Assembly (NCBI GenBank): GCA_964035795.1
Contig: OZ038323.1
Location: 3,269,381 to 3,333,380 of the forward strand
Source of the DNA: Pterobdella sp. o SKG-2022
Taxonomy: Eukaryota > Annelida > Clitellata > Hirudinida > Piscicolidae
Reading direction: 5' to 3'
Length of the DNA stretch: 64,000 nucleotides
In this document: positions 47,801 to 60,381 of the stretch, in pieces
Position numbering within the stretch: position 1 is the first letter of the stretch
Layout: every line of letters begins with the position of its first letter
Notes under the pieces: model-generated
Databases searched by the model: none
Told to the model about the DNA's origin: nothing
What the model saw: the letters and a program-made list of their open reading frames with translations, nothing else
Program-made: the position numbers and the translations under genes

Positions 47801-50544
47801 CCATGAAATGAGAATATAAAGGCAATAAGCTATGAATAATAGTTTTTAGCTTCAAGTGATGTCAACGTTTCAAATACTGTTGCTTTTCGTTACATTGATG
47901 TTACTTCAATCTACCTCAGTGTTATAAACATTATTGATTAAAATTTCCTCGAATGTCATTATCATCATTTTTCCCTTTTCCAAGGGGTCACTGACTTCTT
48001 TTCATGACTTAACCTTCTCTCAAATATCATAAGTTAAAATGCAACATAATTCCTCATAAACCCATCAAAGGAGACCACCGCATATCCTTCAAGCCAACAA
48101 GCATCACAAACCTGGATGAGGGGGTCAAGAAGCAGGGGTCCTTTCCATCTGGTGCCTTTCTTCTCTGTTCAATGATACTTTTGTATAGTGGCAACGACAG
48201 TTTATTTTTCTCTATCCATCCAATGATTTGAATCCACCATAATTCCATTTATTATTATTACTCTTTTGACGTGTTTTGTCTCATTTACATGAAATTCATG
48301 AAGCAAACAAGTCTAAGCATAATACCATGGTATCCCACAACTCAACCCACCATAACCTTCACCACTTCATTCCGACAATACCGCATCATCCCGACAATAC
48401 CACATCATCCCGACAATACCACATCATCTCTACACTACCTCAGTGACTCGCCAAAGGTCTCGCTCCATGATCGCCTTGTCAGACCAGCCTACAATCGGTA
48501 TCAGCAAGAGGTTCAGGTCTCAGTCTGAGTCGGACAGAGAACCTGATGTGGGTGCCTTTGTATGTTTCTATGTTTGTACCTTTGTATATTCTATGTAGTT
48601 TTGTATGTTCATTTTTATTTTGTTTGTTTTTATTTCTAGTTTTTGAAAATTCTGTTTTCATGTTTGTTTTTATATTAATTCTTATTGGGACTTCATGTCT
48701 TACTTATTTCATTTGTTTTTTTTGTTTCTCTATTTTTCCTTCTTCTATTAGTATTAATCAATAAGCAATTAAAAAAGGAAACTGTTTCAAGTCATCTTTC
48801 ATTGTTTGATTCTCCCATATCGTCTTTTCTTATCTCATAACAACACAACCTCACAAACCAGAAAACGTACTTATTCTCAAGCACGATCAATGACATGTTA
48901 CACACCCGCTTCATTCCAGCCGACAAGTTCATGATCCTCAACATTGAGAAGAAGAGTGCACTAGAGAGGGAGATCAAGCTGCAGGAAGAAGGAATCAAAG
49001 ACTCTCAAGAGGTTCATGTTGGGGGTTTCATGTTTTAAGAATTGCTTCATCATCATCATCCATTTTACGTCTGTTTCAAAGCTAGCGTAGGTTGTACATG
49101 TGATCAATTTCGTTTTATCTTTGCCAATTGGGTGAACGTTGTTTTGTCGTTAGTTCAATTCAGTTTCCACTACAAAATACCTCACTATTGTGTATTTTGT
49201 TTGCTTATAAGATATATTAACAGTCTTCAACATCAATTTATGGACAAAATATAGTAAATTTATTGAGCAAAAATGGCAAAAATTTTCGGTAAGTATAGCC
49301 TTACCATAATAAGTTAGCATCAACATTGCTTATAAGATATATCGTAAACACCACAGTTGGTGAACTTGACAAGGGAGTTTGTGGACGACAAACCTGAGCA
49401 ACGCCAGCTCTTCTCTTACCTGCAAATCCTCTCTGCCGGATTTGGAGGATTTGCACATGGAGGAAATGACGTGAGGTGAGTCTGTGTGTGTGTGCGTTTG
49501 AGAGAATGTTTATTATAATTTAGGTAAGTGTTTATGTGTGTACAGGGGGGTTATAAATTTGTATCATTACCATTTGCAAACAATACCTACAACAATAAAC
49601 TTAAACACCTAAAATTCTCCACACACCCACAGCAACGCCATTGGACCCCTGGTAAGCTTGTGGATCATATGCACCACACCCTACTGGACTTCTGCTGATA
49701 ACACTCCCGCCCCCATTTGGTGAGTGTCAATGCTCTGTGTGGGTTTCAATTGTGTGGGGTTTAGTTGAGTGTCTTCAAGTGAGGCTTTTTATAATATGTT
49801 GAGTTATGATGCCACTTAAAACATGTGAGATTCTTCAAAATCAATTTTTTAAAATCATAAGTGCTTCTTTTCTGCATTGAATTAAAATTTCGTATGTTGA
49901 TTGTTTAACATGAAAAAAAATATTGTTAGGTTGTTGCTGTTTGGAGGGGCTGGCATAACCCTAGGATTGTGGGTGTGGGGAAGGAGAGTGATCAAGACTA
50001 TGGGAGAAGATCTCGCCAAAATCACACCCTCCACGTTGGTTTTGCGTGTGTTTGTGTGTGTGTGTGCGTTTCAGAACATCTCTTTGTTATGCTGTTGTCC
50101 CACATGTGTGTTATCAGTCATATGTTGTGACCATAATCAACAGGGGCTTTTGCATAGAGTTGGGAGCAGCATCGACTGTGTTGGTGGCTTCAAATCTTGG
50201 ACTGCCCATCAGTACAACCCATTGTAAAGTGGGTTCTGTGGTGACAGTTGGGTGGGCTCGAGCAAGGAAAAATGTAGATTGGAAACTATTCAGGTTTGTT
50301 GTTGATTTAACCTTTGTATCAAAACTTCATTTTGATACAAAGTTTTGACGCTCTCATCGGTAACCAACCTAGCGAAACCACCATTCATAGGTCTATCTTT
50401 CTGGCATGGGTATTGACACTACCGGTGGCTGGAGGCATTAGTGCTTTGGCCATGTTTCTTCTCATGCAGTTGCCATTCATTAACAACCCCGAGTACGTGC
50501 TCTTTCCCCACCCCTCCAACCTCACCAATACAACGGCGCCCTGA
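43629..50544 (+). CDS. SLC20A: PiT-type sodium/phosphate cotransporter (SLC20 family)
   Basis: Plasma-membrane Na+-dependent phosphate importer. Fifteen exons: 43629-43812, 44031-44132, 44600-44740, 45756-45841, 45910-46006, 46623-46742, 47436-47639, 48071-48151, 48444-48547, 48862-49011, 49357-49475, 49633-49719, 49930-50034, 50144-50293, 50343-50544; the frame closes as 643 residues. The two inverted PD001131 half-signatures are present: [15 protein letters not shown] in exon 1 and AHGGNDVSNAIGP across exons 11/12. [32 protein letters not shown] and [10 protein letters not shown] are family hallmarks. The large cytoplasmic loop (exons 7-10) is poorly conserved, as usual. The start [13 protein letters not shown] is short compared with vertebrates. 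Confidence 0.95.
44745..44886. repeat. (GT)n followed by (GTAT)n microsatellite
   Basis: Long (TG)n run to about 44810 that turns into tgtatgtatgtatg and tttatgta variants. It begins directly after the PiT exon 3 donor (44740/44741). Confidence 0.95.
46480..46615. repeat. Degenerate minisatellite in PiT intron 5
   Basis: Imperfect repeats of ctcaatgaaacacacacaa spaced about 25-35 bp, ending next to the exon 6 acceptor. Confidence 0.6.
46987..47053. repeat. Perfect-looking hairpin, ~30-bp arms
   Basis: attttaccagtaaacttcaa attatga on the left pairs with tcataatttgaagtttactg gtaaaat on the right; a few bases form the loop. Located in PiT intron 6. Confidence 0.85.
48370..48430. repeat. ~20-bp tandem repeat, about 3 copies
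   Basis: Unit cgacaataccacatcatccc next to the acceptor of PiT exon 9. Confidence 0.8.
50312..50342 (+). promoter_or_regulatory. 13-bp hairpin ending exactly at a 3' splice site
   Basis: Arms ctttgtatcaaaa (50312-50324) and ttttgatacaaag (50330-50342) pair perfectly around the loop cttca. The last two bases of the hairpin are the AG of the last, 49-nt PiT intron. Confidence 0.7.
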
Positions 50545-51119
50545 TTTATGCAAGTATTCTGGTCAATAGGGTGGATGTCCGGTGTAGATAAGATTGTATT
50601 ATGTCATTGACAATGTAAATTATTAGCGTAAGGCGTTCTATTCTGTTTCAAGTGGGTTTTCGAAGTATAAAATAGCGTTGAGAGTTTGAAACTTTTTTAT
50701 TTTAGTATTTGGATTAGTTTTTAAATGAATTTGATCAAAATTTAAATGTGACTTTGTGTGTATGTGTGTTTATATTTCACACTGATCTTGACTAATACTT
50801 AAATATACTTTTAGGAAATTCTGATATTCACTTTTAATTATAGATCTAAATGTTTTAGATAATCTTCTTTCTAAACGATCTTAAGACACTTTCTCTAGGT
50901 CTTGAGTAATTTTGCCATCTATCACATATATAATGTATGCAGATTCTAAATCCTGTTCTTATGATCTATCTATTACTTATATAATGTTTTGAGATTTGAA
51001 AGTTTTTTAGTTGTTGGTTTTAATCTCTCCATATTGCTGTATATTACTGTCTATTAAGTTACAAGACTTTTTTTATGTAACACACTTGAGTTTCAATGAT
51101 ATACAAACAATAAGCACTG

Positions 51120-51480
51120 TCTGTCTATAATAACAACAAGAAAAATTTTCAACGACAACAAATTATTGCAAATGTATGTCAACAAAAAGAATTACAACAA
51201 ATTTATGTCAACAACAAAATTATACAACAATTGTGTGTAAAAAAACAACAAATTGCAACATATTTGTCAACAACAAAAAATTTACATCAAAAGTATGTCT
51301 GCAAAAAATTGCTGCCAAAAACAGTATCAAATTATAAAAATGTTTGTCATCAAGAACAACAAAATTTAAAAATGGCTCATCATCAAAGACAAAACAAGGA
51401 ATGTTGGTAGCAACAAAAAAATGAAATAGATTCCTGTCAACAACAACACTTGTTTTCAACAAAAGATACATTTTTGATTA
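51120..51480. repeat. Degenerate CAACAA-type satellite
   Basis: Repeated blocks such as tgtcaacaacaaaattacaa, spaced irregularly over about 350 bp. Confidence 0.6.
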
Positions 51481-51917
51481 AAATATGAACAAAAATTAAA
51501 CTTTAATTAAAGCCACCAACCACGCATAACAACAATTTCATGTCCAATACACTTAACGATCAACAACACTCAATTATGGACATAAACCATAACAACATAA
51601 CTATAAATAATGATATTTATAACAATATACTTATCAATCTTGATCCATTATTATAGTTTGCATTCACATATCACTTTGATTTGTCTTAATTAATTCAATA
51701 CTACACTATCTTATTTAATTTGTTCTTCAATCATTTTAACAGACCCTACATAATATATTGACACAACTCGTTTCAATTATATTCGGCTTGATTTTTTTTC
51801 ATATAACAACGCTAATACTGGCTTTTAATTCAACCCTCTTGTTTGCAACCTTTAACTTAATGAAATTAACTAACTTCAACCCAAATGTGAACTATTCTTA
51901 CAAATCATGTAGTTCAC

Positions 51918-51918
<1 letters not shown>

Positions 51919-51981
<63 letters not shown>
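51919..51981. repeat. (TG)n microsatellite
   Basis: About 30 uninterrupted TG units, followed by ttgtttgtttgtttg. Confidence 0.97.
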
Positions 51982-51983
<2 letters not shown>

Positions 51984-52757
51984 TTTGTTTGTTTGCGTGT
52001 ATTAGTTGTGGTTGTTTTTGTGTGCGTGTGTTCTTTTTTGTTCTTTGTGTGTTTGGTTTTATGTCTATGCGTGTTTCTGTATTTAGTATGCGGGTTTTGT
52101 ATTAAAGTGTTTGCGTAAAACTGTATGGTTTTTGTTTCTCGTGTTTGTATCAATGTACAACTGTGTATGTATGGGCGGTTATATACATGCATATATTTGC
52201 TTGAAAAACAATTAATTAGTTATGTGAACGCGTGCTAGTTATGTAAAAAGGATATAATATATACGTGGATGAGTAGTATTGAATTTGAATATTAATAGTT
52301 TTATATAGCTCGAGTTTTTAAACTAGGTTTGCTGAAGAGGCTTGTGGACGAAATATTTTTGGTAGTTTACTATATGTGCTAGTTTTTATTGGTGGTTACC
52401 TGTTGATTTGGTAGTTATTTTTTTATCATTATCCTTGAACTTTATTCTTGAGGTCACCATAACAATGTAAATAATTTGGATTATTTTATCAACTTGGTTT
52501 TTTTATCGTTGTCATTTCTGATTTATCAAAAGGATGCGGTACCTCGACGCAATCATTTGCCAACATTTGATTTATTTCAACACTATTTTTGATTAACCGC
52601 ATAAATAAAATAAATTACTCTAAAATCTTTATCGCCCTTTCATCGACCGTATACAAATGTTCATCTTTTATTACAGGTAAAAAATTCGAATCGAGCTTTG
52701 AAATACTGAAAAAATAATAATAAAAATAAAAGTCCATTGATTTGCAAGAAAAATTGG

Positions 52758-55700
52758 TCACAAGATATGAGCCGCAACGTAGCTCAGAATAAGAACAGGG
52801 GTGGAAATAAAGAGGGTAGATGCACCGGATGGACAGTGGTCAGCGTGCTTGTAGTCTCCCAGACAGGAGGCGTGCATCACTACGTGAGCGATGTACGTCT
52901 GCTCCTCAGTCTTTTGGAAGAGGTGTGCCCAGGGTCCCACTGCATATACCGGCACATCTTCTCCTATGTGTGGTCGTGGAAATACATATGAAGAGAAATA
53001 TTTAAATTGAACTTCGACTTATTAGAAAGAATGAAAATGAGTTAGTAGGTACCTTGGTGTGTGGCAGAATCCAGCCAAATGCCGGCATCTTGCTTGAAGT
53101 CCACCTTGTCAACATCTGTTAAGAGATGTAAAATTAATGAGTTGCAAGGAATGAGCTGCAAGTGATAACTCACCTCCTTCATTTATCGGCTTTCGCAAAC
53201 CTTCTTTTTCATTCTCCACACTGCATTTCATGAATAAAAATAATTATTATACCTCTTAATTGTAATTTTTAAAAAAAGAATATATTTAGAGCAGTTACCG
53301 ATGATACTCATATCCTGGACCATTGGCGTAGCTTAATTGAAGATATTTTTTCTTGTCTTTCGCTTCCTTTCCAGTAACCCCTTGATCGCAAATGATTATT
53401 CAATATTCATTTGCTTTAATATTGAATTACATTTATACACTGTGTTTACAGAGTCGAAAAAATATATTTGAATTTAAACTGAAACTTAACTTCTAATAAA
53501 ATGTTCCTAATCATAGTAAATATATTCATTTTATTATTAAACCAAGGCTCGTTCATTGAATAAAATTTCATTAAATGCATTGAACCAACCTAAAACACTG
53601 TCAGCCCAGTCACCATATCCCCCAAAAGACAACGTGTGGCTGTGATCAGCTGTAACTAGAACCAAGGTGTTTTCATCATCATCCAGTTTTTCAATTACAT
53701 TTTTAATGCTCTTCTCAAAAGCAAGAGTCTCCTTTATTGCTCTTAATGCTTCGTTTTTGTGATGTGCGTGATCAATACGGGCTCCTTGGGATGTGTGAAA
53801 AAAGTCAAAAGCGTTTGCTTGTCTTTAAATTTGGTTAAATCTCTTTCACTTCATGTAAAACTAGAAACAATAATTAACACAAGGTAGCGACAATTAACAC
53901 GACAATAACATTTTAATCAGCACTCAAAAACGCTACAAAATAGCGCTTTATAACGGCTCTAATACATTATATTACATTAAAACATCTCATGCGATCTTCA
54001 AAGCACGAGCATCAACTCAAACCTTCTACAAAGAGTAAGTAGCCATTAGGAGCTCTCGAAAGTATCTCTAGAGCTTTGTTGCTCATCTGAGACAAGGAGG
54101 GCTGGTTGGGATCTTCGCCGTCAAAAGACATCTCTTCATCGGCAAACAGACCTGGCAGTTCATCATTCGATTTTCGAAAAATTTTTTATAAAAGTAAATG
54201 TAGTCTATACTTGATTCTCTACTTTATGAATTGAAGTTTTTCAACAATCGAACCACTAATTAGTAGTCATTAGTTGAATTTTTAAAATTATTGATTTATT
54301 TAACGTTCATTAAAAGCACCATTCGATCCCTCCTAACATTTAAAACGCCCATTTAATATTATTAAGACTCACCGAACAGGTAGTCCACTTTGGAGGCATC
54401 AACACTGCTTAGTTGTGACTGAGTTTCGATGTATTCGAAGTTTTTGTCTTTCTTCGATTTTTCCCATTCCTACAGCATCAATACACCGTTAAAAACTTAC
54501 TCATAGATCGTTTATACATGACCAACGCATTTAATTAGTTAGTAATCAACTAACGAATCCTTGATACATTATCGATTGATTTATGATGACTTACGAATGC
54601 TTTATAAATAAATCTTCAACTACAAACAAGCAAAAAAGCAATCAAAAACTAAAAATATATTAGCCATGAAAAAGATTAATTTCAAATCTTTTCAGTATTT
54701 TCAGAGTTAGGTATAAGATGAACAAAGACGTCCCATTGTAATATACCAAACACCGTTGTAAGGTGAAACTCATTTTGGTATGGTTTTTTTCATTATATAT
54801 TCTCTATAAATACTGTATCAAAATCTCAAAATAAATTTATTTAATTAAAAGTTAAATTTAGCTAAGAATGAGTTTGTTCAATGATAAGTTTAAACTTTAA
54901 TTCTTCGGAGGCATCATGCATCAATGTTTTAACAGTTGCACCACAACAACTTCATAAAATGACATAATTTTTTTATACTTTTTTAAAGTTTGAATAACCT
55001 CAATCAAGTTTTTTCCATCTTCTCTGGAAGTAGTGAAATAAGCTTTTCCTCCTCCCAACATCACCTGCATCAACCATTCAACGCTTATTATATGCTTAAT
55101 GGAGTTAAGTCAAAGAAGGCTTGGTAGGTGAAAATCATACAAGATAATAAAAATTGTGTTAAAAGTGAAAATTTTAATCAATATATGATATGAGATTTTT
55201 AAAATGGCTTTCAGATATTTTCTCAAGTTTTTATACGTTTATTAAGTTTGAATTAGAAACAACGTAAAATTGAAAAAAACCAACGATCCAATCTATTTTT
55301 AGAAGTTTTCTTAGTAATGAATGCCACTCTAAATGTTCATTTAGATTTTTAAAAAAATATTTATTGTCAGAAGAGCATTGAGAGCTATAACTGCTTCTAT
55401 TTAATAATATATGGACCAAATCACGGAAATTTTTTTTTTTGATTATTTTATGCAGACCACCCTTACCGTATCAAAATTCTTAGTCTTTTTTAATGACTCT
55501 TTTTGATCTTTTTTGTGTTATTTATAGTGATATTATTTGGTGTAGGTTTATATGGAAAAAATTCAGATCCCACCTTTATTCCATCAGGAGTTTCGTTGTG
55601 AACCAACTGGTATGCAATGTCCTTCACTTTATCTTTACACTCTGGACTTACCTTTAATTGCGTTTTATAACTTGGTTTGTGTTTAAATAAGATTTATGGT

Positions 55701-58700
55701 TGTAAGAAAAATCTCGAAAGTTGCAAGCATTATAAGCAAATAAATTCATGAAAAACTTTAAGAATAATAAAACAAAGGTAAAATCACAACAATATCGACT
55801 AGAAAACGTTGCGAGCCAAACATTACAAGCCACAGGGAAGAGGAAAAAACTACATCACACCTTGCATAAAACACTACTCACACAACTCAAAATTAGAAAA
55901 ACAATAATCTTTAATATGAAACTATAAAATATTACAACAAAATACACAACTCCACATCATAACAAATTATACAGCATGACACCACGTCATATCACTTAAA
56001 AGCGTACCACACATCCCAACACCATGCCACACAGCACCACTCCACAACACATCACACCAATTCATACCACACCAAACCACACCTCATCACACCACACCAC
56101 ACCATACCACACAACACCTCACCACACTTCACCATACCATACCACACTACACAACACCACACAACACCACACCACATTATACCATACAACCTTAGCTTGC
56201 CAGTTTCTGTCAGGCACATGAGCATACAGACCAGCAGGAGAAGCATCAGTGACTCTAGACGTAGTCACAAGCCCCACCCACATTCCTGTCAATCATTATC
56301 ATTTGTATCTAATTATAGTCTTCCTAATAAATCGTCAACGTTACTTGTTTTTTTTCTTTAACGTATAATAACTTCAAACTTAGAGGAAATTTTTAAATAA
56401 CTCTATTTATAACAACTTGATATTATAACAACTTGATATTATAACAACTTGATATTATAACAACTTGATATTATAACAACTTGATATTATAACAACTTGA
56501 TATTATAACAACTTGATATTATAACAACTTGATATTATAACAACTTGATATTCTAACAACTTGATATTATAACAACTTGATATTATAACAACTTGATATT
56601 ATAACAACTTGATATTATAACAACTTGATATTATAACAACTTGATATTATAACAACTTGATATTATAACAACTTGATATTATAACAACTTGATATTATAA
56701 CAACTTGATATTATAACAACTTGATATTATAACAACTTGATATTATAACAACTTGATATTATGACAACTTGATATTATAACAACTTGATATTATAACAAC
56801 TTGAGTTGTCTTTTCAGATAATTTTATCATTAGCAAGATTATAATTATATGGACTTTTCATTAAAATCAAGTAGATAATAAAGCGACGTCATCAGATATG
56901 TGGCAATGTTGCATCATAATAAAAAGCACCTCCATTTTTTACTTTAATAAATTGAAAACCATTATATATTTTACGTTCATTGTTATGAATCGTTGGAATA
57001 TGGCTTGGAGATATTATACATAAAAAGTCAGTCAAATTGTAATGTAATGTAATGGAATGCAGTATCAAGCGCTTTTTCAATTTCAAATTTCAAAAAAGCC
57101 CTACAAATTCAATGTAACGAAAACATACTGTGGAACAAGAGCTAATTGTCGGCCCACACGGGATCGAACCCATTAATTTTAGACACTTTGTCTAAAGCTC
57201 TACCGCCGAGCTATACAGACCGACAAATTAACTAAAAGTTATAAAGAACTTATCGACCCAAGCTCTATGAGTCCCTTAAATCTGGCAGGTCTAACTACAC
57301 TAAAACTCTCACTCATCATAGGGTTAATTGCTTTATAATATATATTAATTTAATGTTTAGCTATTAATTGAAAAAATTGGAGTGGTAACCATTAGTAAGC
57401 GCTCTTATGATAAAGCATGTCCTTTTTTTAAGTAATTTTATTTCGATGTATCTCAAGTATAATTTTGAAAATACTCCAACAAGCGATCGAAGAAATAATT
57501 CCCAGAAATATAGTTATTTTCATTCATGCAGAACCCTGGCGATAACTTACATGATAGAGTTTTAGTTGATTTTGAAACTTCAAAAACCAAAGTTAGTTTA
57601 TAGGAAAATAATTCAGTTAACACATTTGATACTTTGAAAGGCTTTTTTATCAAATTTTAACATTATAGAATATTCTATTCTATATGAAATATAGGGTGAA
57701 GTTGGAGTTATCAAAAAATTTAGTATTTATTCTGTTATATAAACAAGTGAAAACCTTTCTCAATGGCGAGTTTTGCAATGGAAAGCACCTTGTTTTCTTC
57801 ATACTTGTCGCACTGTCCTTCCAACACCTGCTCATTGACTCCTGGAAGGTTTCAATTGGAATACAAGTTTATAAAGACATTGTATGCATTTAACTAAAAT
57901 ATATTTCTTAAAAAGATTTCATTTCGAACGCGTCAAATATTATTTAACAAGTATCATCGAGTATTTTATATGCATCGATCTTTTCAAATTTAAAATGGCT
58001 ATTCTTCATAATATTTATTTAAGACCAAAAAAAAAACAGCATCAGGCCTTGTATAAAAACTTTTGAGCCATTATGCTTTGTGAAGCAACTCATGTATTAT
58101 GTATAAAAACTTTTGAGCCATTATGCTTTGTGAAGCAACTCATGTATTATGTATAAAAACTGTTTGAAAATTCACAAGGAAATAGTTTTGAGCATGAAGT
58201 TAAAGTGCGCCGAAGATAGCCTCTCTAAATTGAGACTGCTTTCTTGTCATAACATGGATAACAGTAGACTCTGGTAGCAGGCATCGACAAACTGATATTC
58301 TGGTATCGTTGTCACTTGGTTTTGCGGATTATTTTTTTGTTGACAACGGCAAGGCAAACTGCCCAAGTGTGTGAACGACAAATCTTGAATTCGATAAATA
58401 TCAAGTTGGACGTTAGCTCGATTGGCAGTCTATAAAAATTTGTCCCAAATAAATGGCCTAATTTATAAATTACTTTAAAATAGTATCAATAATCTAGGCC
58501 GACTGCTGTCGACCCAGTCACTAGGACATGTACAGCAGTATGAGCTAATTAGGTTTTATTTTTATTCATTTATTAATTAATATTTTTCATCGCCTCACCG
58601 ATTGTTCTCATGTTGTTCTTAACTCCACACAAGTAAGCAGTAGCAGTTGAAGCGCTGTCACTAGTGCTTTTGTCTACGCTGTAAGTCTGTAGGTTTCATT

Positions 58701-60381
58701 TACACCGAGTCTTTAACAACATGAAAGAAAAATATGGAAAATATAAATTTAAAATATAATATAATGATACATTAACTTGACTTGAAGCAAAAATATAAAA
58801 TATAACTTTAGATATAATTATGTTCCTTTTCAAGCAAGTTTTTTGTTTTTTTCTCTTCAAAATGAGGGACTTTCTAATGCATCCATTATTGTGTCAAAAA
58901 TTTCCTATAAATCTTATTTACCTTCGATAATAAAACATGACAAAATTGAATTTATTGACAGTTTTGATTTGATAACACAATGAATCTAAAGATTTCCTCA
59001 TTTTCAAGATATAATTTCATTTATTTCCATGTAAGCATGCTTTGGTTGGAAAAAAACATAATTCATTCAGAATTTAAGTATAGATGGTGGGGCTAAGAAG
59101 GGTATTGAAAAAAGGCTCAAAAAAGCGATAAAAGCTTAAAGGTGCATGAAAACTGTAAGAAGTCCTCTCAGTACACAGTCAACACCAAGATAAAGCTGTA
59201 CAAGACCTGTATTTTGTCTGTGTTTTTGTATGGATCCGAGTGATGGATAGTGGCAAAGCAAGATATCAATAAACAGCCAACGTTCCATACACGAAGTTTG
59301 TGAAGCATTGTGGGAATCTTGTGGCCTGATACCATCTCCAACAATGAGCTTCTTTCATGTTTTGACCAAGAAGACATGGCTACTATCATCATGAGAAGAC
59401 AATGGCGATTGATTGGCCATGTTTTGAAAAAAAAAATAAGGTTTTAAAATTAGAACAGCTCTCTATTGGACATCAAAAGAGAATAAAAAAACAAGGCCAC
59501 CCAAAAACAACATGGCGTCGGACAGTAGAAGCAGAAGTTAAGAAATTGAGCACACTTGGGGCATTAGCACTGAGTTAGCTCAAAATAGAAATGCATAAAC
59601 ACTTTTTTTTGCTGTCCTAGATGCCGTAGGCGTAACAAGATTTAATAATAAGAATGATAATAACAATAAATAATTAAGGCAAAAGATAAAAACACACTCT
59701 TGCTGATGATTGATGTGGAAAATTCTCGAAGAAGAGGTAAGAATCGTTGCCTTTATAGCCGTTTTGAGCCTTGTATGCTCTGGTGGTAGCCACTGTAGGA
59801 TAGCCCATGCCATCTCCCAAGAAGAAGATAACGTTTCTTGCTTCCTTACTGTTGAATGATTCAAGATAGTCTTTCAAGTCACTGATCCTGTCTTTACCCA
59901 GTTTGTTCCAGTCGATGTTTTTCCACGGGTCACCTGAGTTGGGGGGGGAAAGGTGGTTGAAAGGGAAAGTTGGAAATAATTTTTTTTAACGTTATTTTGA
60001 AATTTTTCTAGTTAGCAGCTATTTATAGTTTTTATTTTAAAATTTTATGCAGTAAAGGAAGTCGATCCCTATATGGGTTTTGGGTATACTATAGTAATAT
60101 TATATAAGTATAATTATGAATTTCTATCAAGCCAAAGTAAAAAATACAAAATTTTTGAACACTAAAAAGCAAAATAGCATAATTTAGTTTTGATGATGAA
60201 GTAGTGATGTTTTATAGGGTTTAAAAAGTCGATTATTATAACTTTTTAATAAAATAAAGGCATTTGAAACCATCTTATTTTGAAGTTTTCTAATAGAAAT
60301 ATTTAAAATAAAAATGAAACCTGCGCAACTGACACAGTGAACAAGTAAAGAAAAAAAAAAAATCTCTTTAGCTACGAACAT
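52758..60381 (-). CDS. Alkaline phosphatase, secreted or GPI-anchored
   Basis: Zn/Mg phosphomonoesterase of the cell surface. Fourteen exons, high to low: 60381-60321, 59933-59698, 58686-58599, 57841-57755, 56285-56191, 55651-55574, 55064-54999, 54469-54373, 54151-54023, 53784-53590, 53380-53299, 53220-53174, 53115-53053, 52963-52758; the frame closes as 509 residues. Exon 1 is a signal peptide [20 protein letters not shown]. Metal and catalytic sites: LGDGMG (Asp61), nucleophile Ser110 in [46 protein letters not shown] and ATHQGEDVPVY (family usually THGGED). The hydrophobic C-terminus [20 protein letters not shown] suggests a GPI-attachment signal. Introns hold a minisatellite, a SINE, a LINE tail and a repeat copy. 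Confidence 0.95.
56006..56190. repeat. CCACA-rich simple repeat
   Basis: Irregular run of accacaccacaccat-type units ending at exon 5 of the alkaline phosphatase gene; on the gene strand this is a GT/GG-rich tract starting a few bases after the splice donor. Confidence 0.85.
56406..56806. repeat. 16-bp minisatellite (ataacaacttgatatt), ~25 copies
   Basis: Head-to-tail copies of aacaacttgatattat with only two visible variants (ttctaacaac near 56552, tatgacaac near 56760). Located in an alkaline phosphatase intron. Confidence 0.97.
57055..57228 (-). repeat. tRNA-Ile-derived SINE, copy 5
   Basis: The minus strand has tcggtctgtatagctcggcg, gtagagctttagacaaagtg, a T arm gggttcgatcccg and gtgggccgacaattagctct, then the body down to gaaaaagcgctt. 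Same order as copies 1-3. Confidence 0.75.
58049..58152 (+). repeat. 50-bp tandem duplication
   Basis: The unit starting gtataaaaacttttgagcca and ending actcatgtattat occurs twice in a row without a visible difference, and its first bases begin a third time at 58150. It abuts repeat copy C. Confidence 0.95.
58184..58550 (+). repeat. ~365-bp interspersed repeat, copy C
   Basis: Begins gttttgagcatgaagttaaa and ends gtacagcagtatgagctaat. Collinear with copies A and B, closest to copy A (shared ctaggccgactgctgtc and aatagtatcaataat). Lies in an alkaline phosphatase intron, ending about 50 bp from exon 3. Confidence 0.85.
59095..59680 (+). pseudogene. 3' end of a CR1/L2-type LINE
   Basis: Plus-strand reading with stops: [67 protein letters not shown], then a short non-coding end and an aataataagaatgataataa tail. 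This is the standard order of a LINE ORF2 C-terminus. It is antisense within an alkaline phosphatase intron and its tail ends about 20 bp from exon 2. Confidence 0.8.

Larger units (their letters stand above)
50545..52757. other. Convergent region, PiT / alkaline phosphatase 3' ends
   Basis: 2.2 kb without a supported gene. Holds a degenerate aacaacaaa-rich stretch (51120-51480) and a (TG)n microsatellite (51919-51981). Open frames here follow the microsatellite and are not genes. Confidence 0.6.

Noticed and set aside
48271..48528. Plus-strand open frame of 85 residues
   Set aside because: Intron and repeat sequence; only 48444-48547 is PiT exon 9 and in a different frame.
51758..52192. Open frames over the TG tract at 51919
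   Set aside because: Microsatellite translation, no conserved domain.
56024..56246. Open frames in the CCACA tract
   Set aside because: Low-complexity repeat; only the part over 56191-56285 on the minus strand is alkaline phosphatase exon 5, in another frame.
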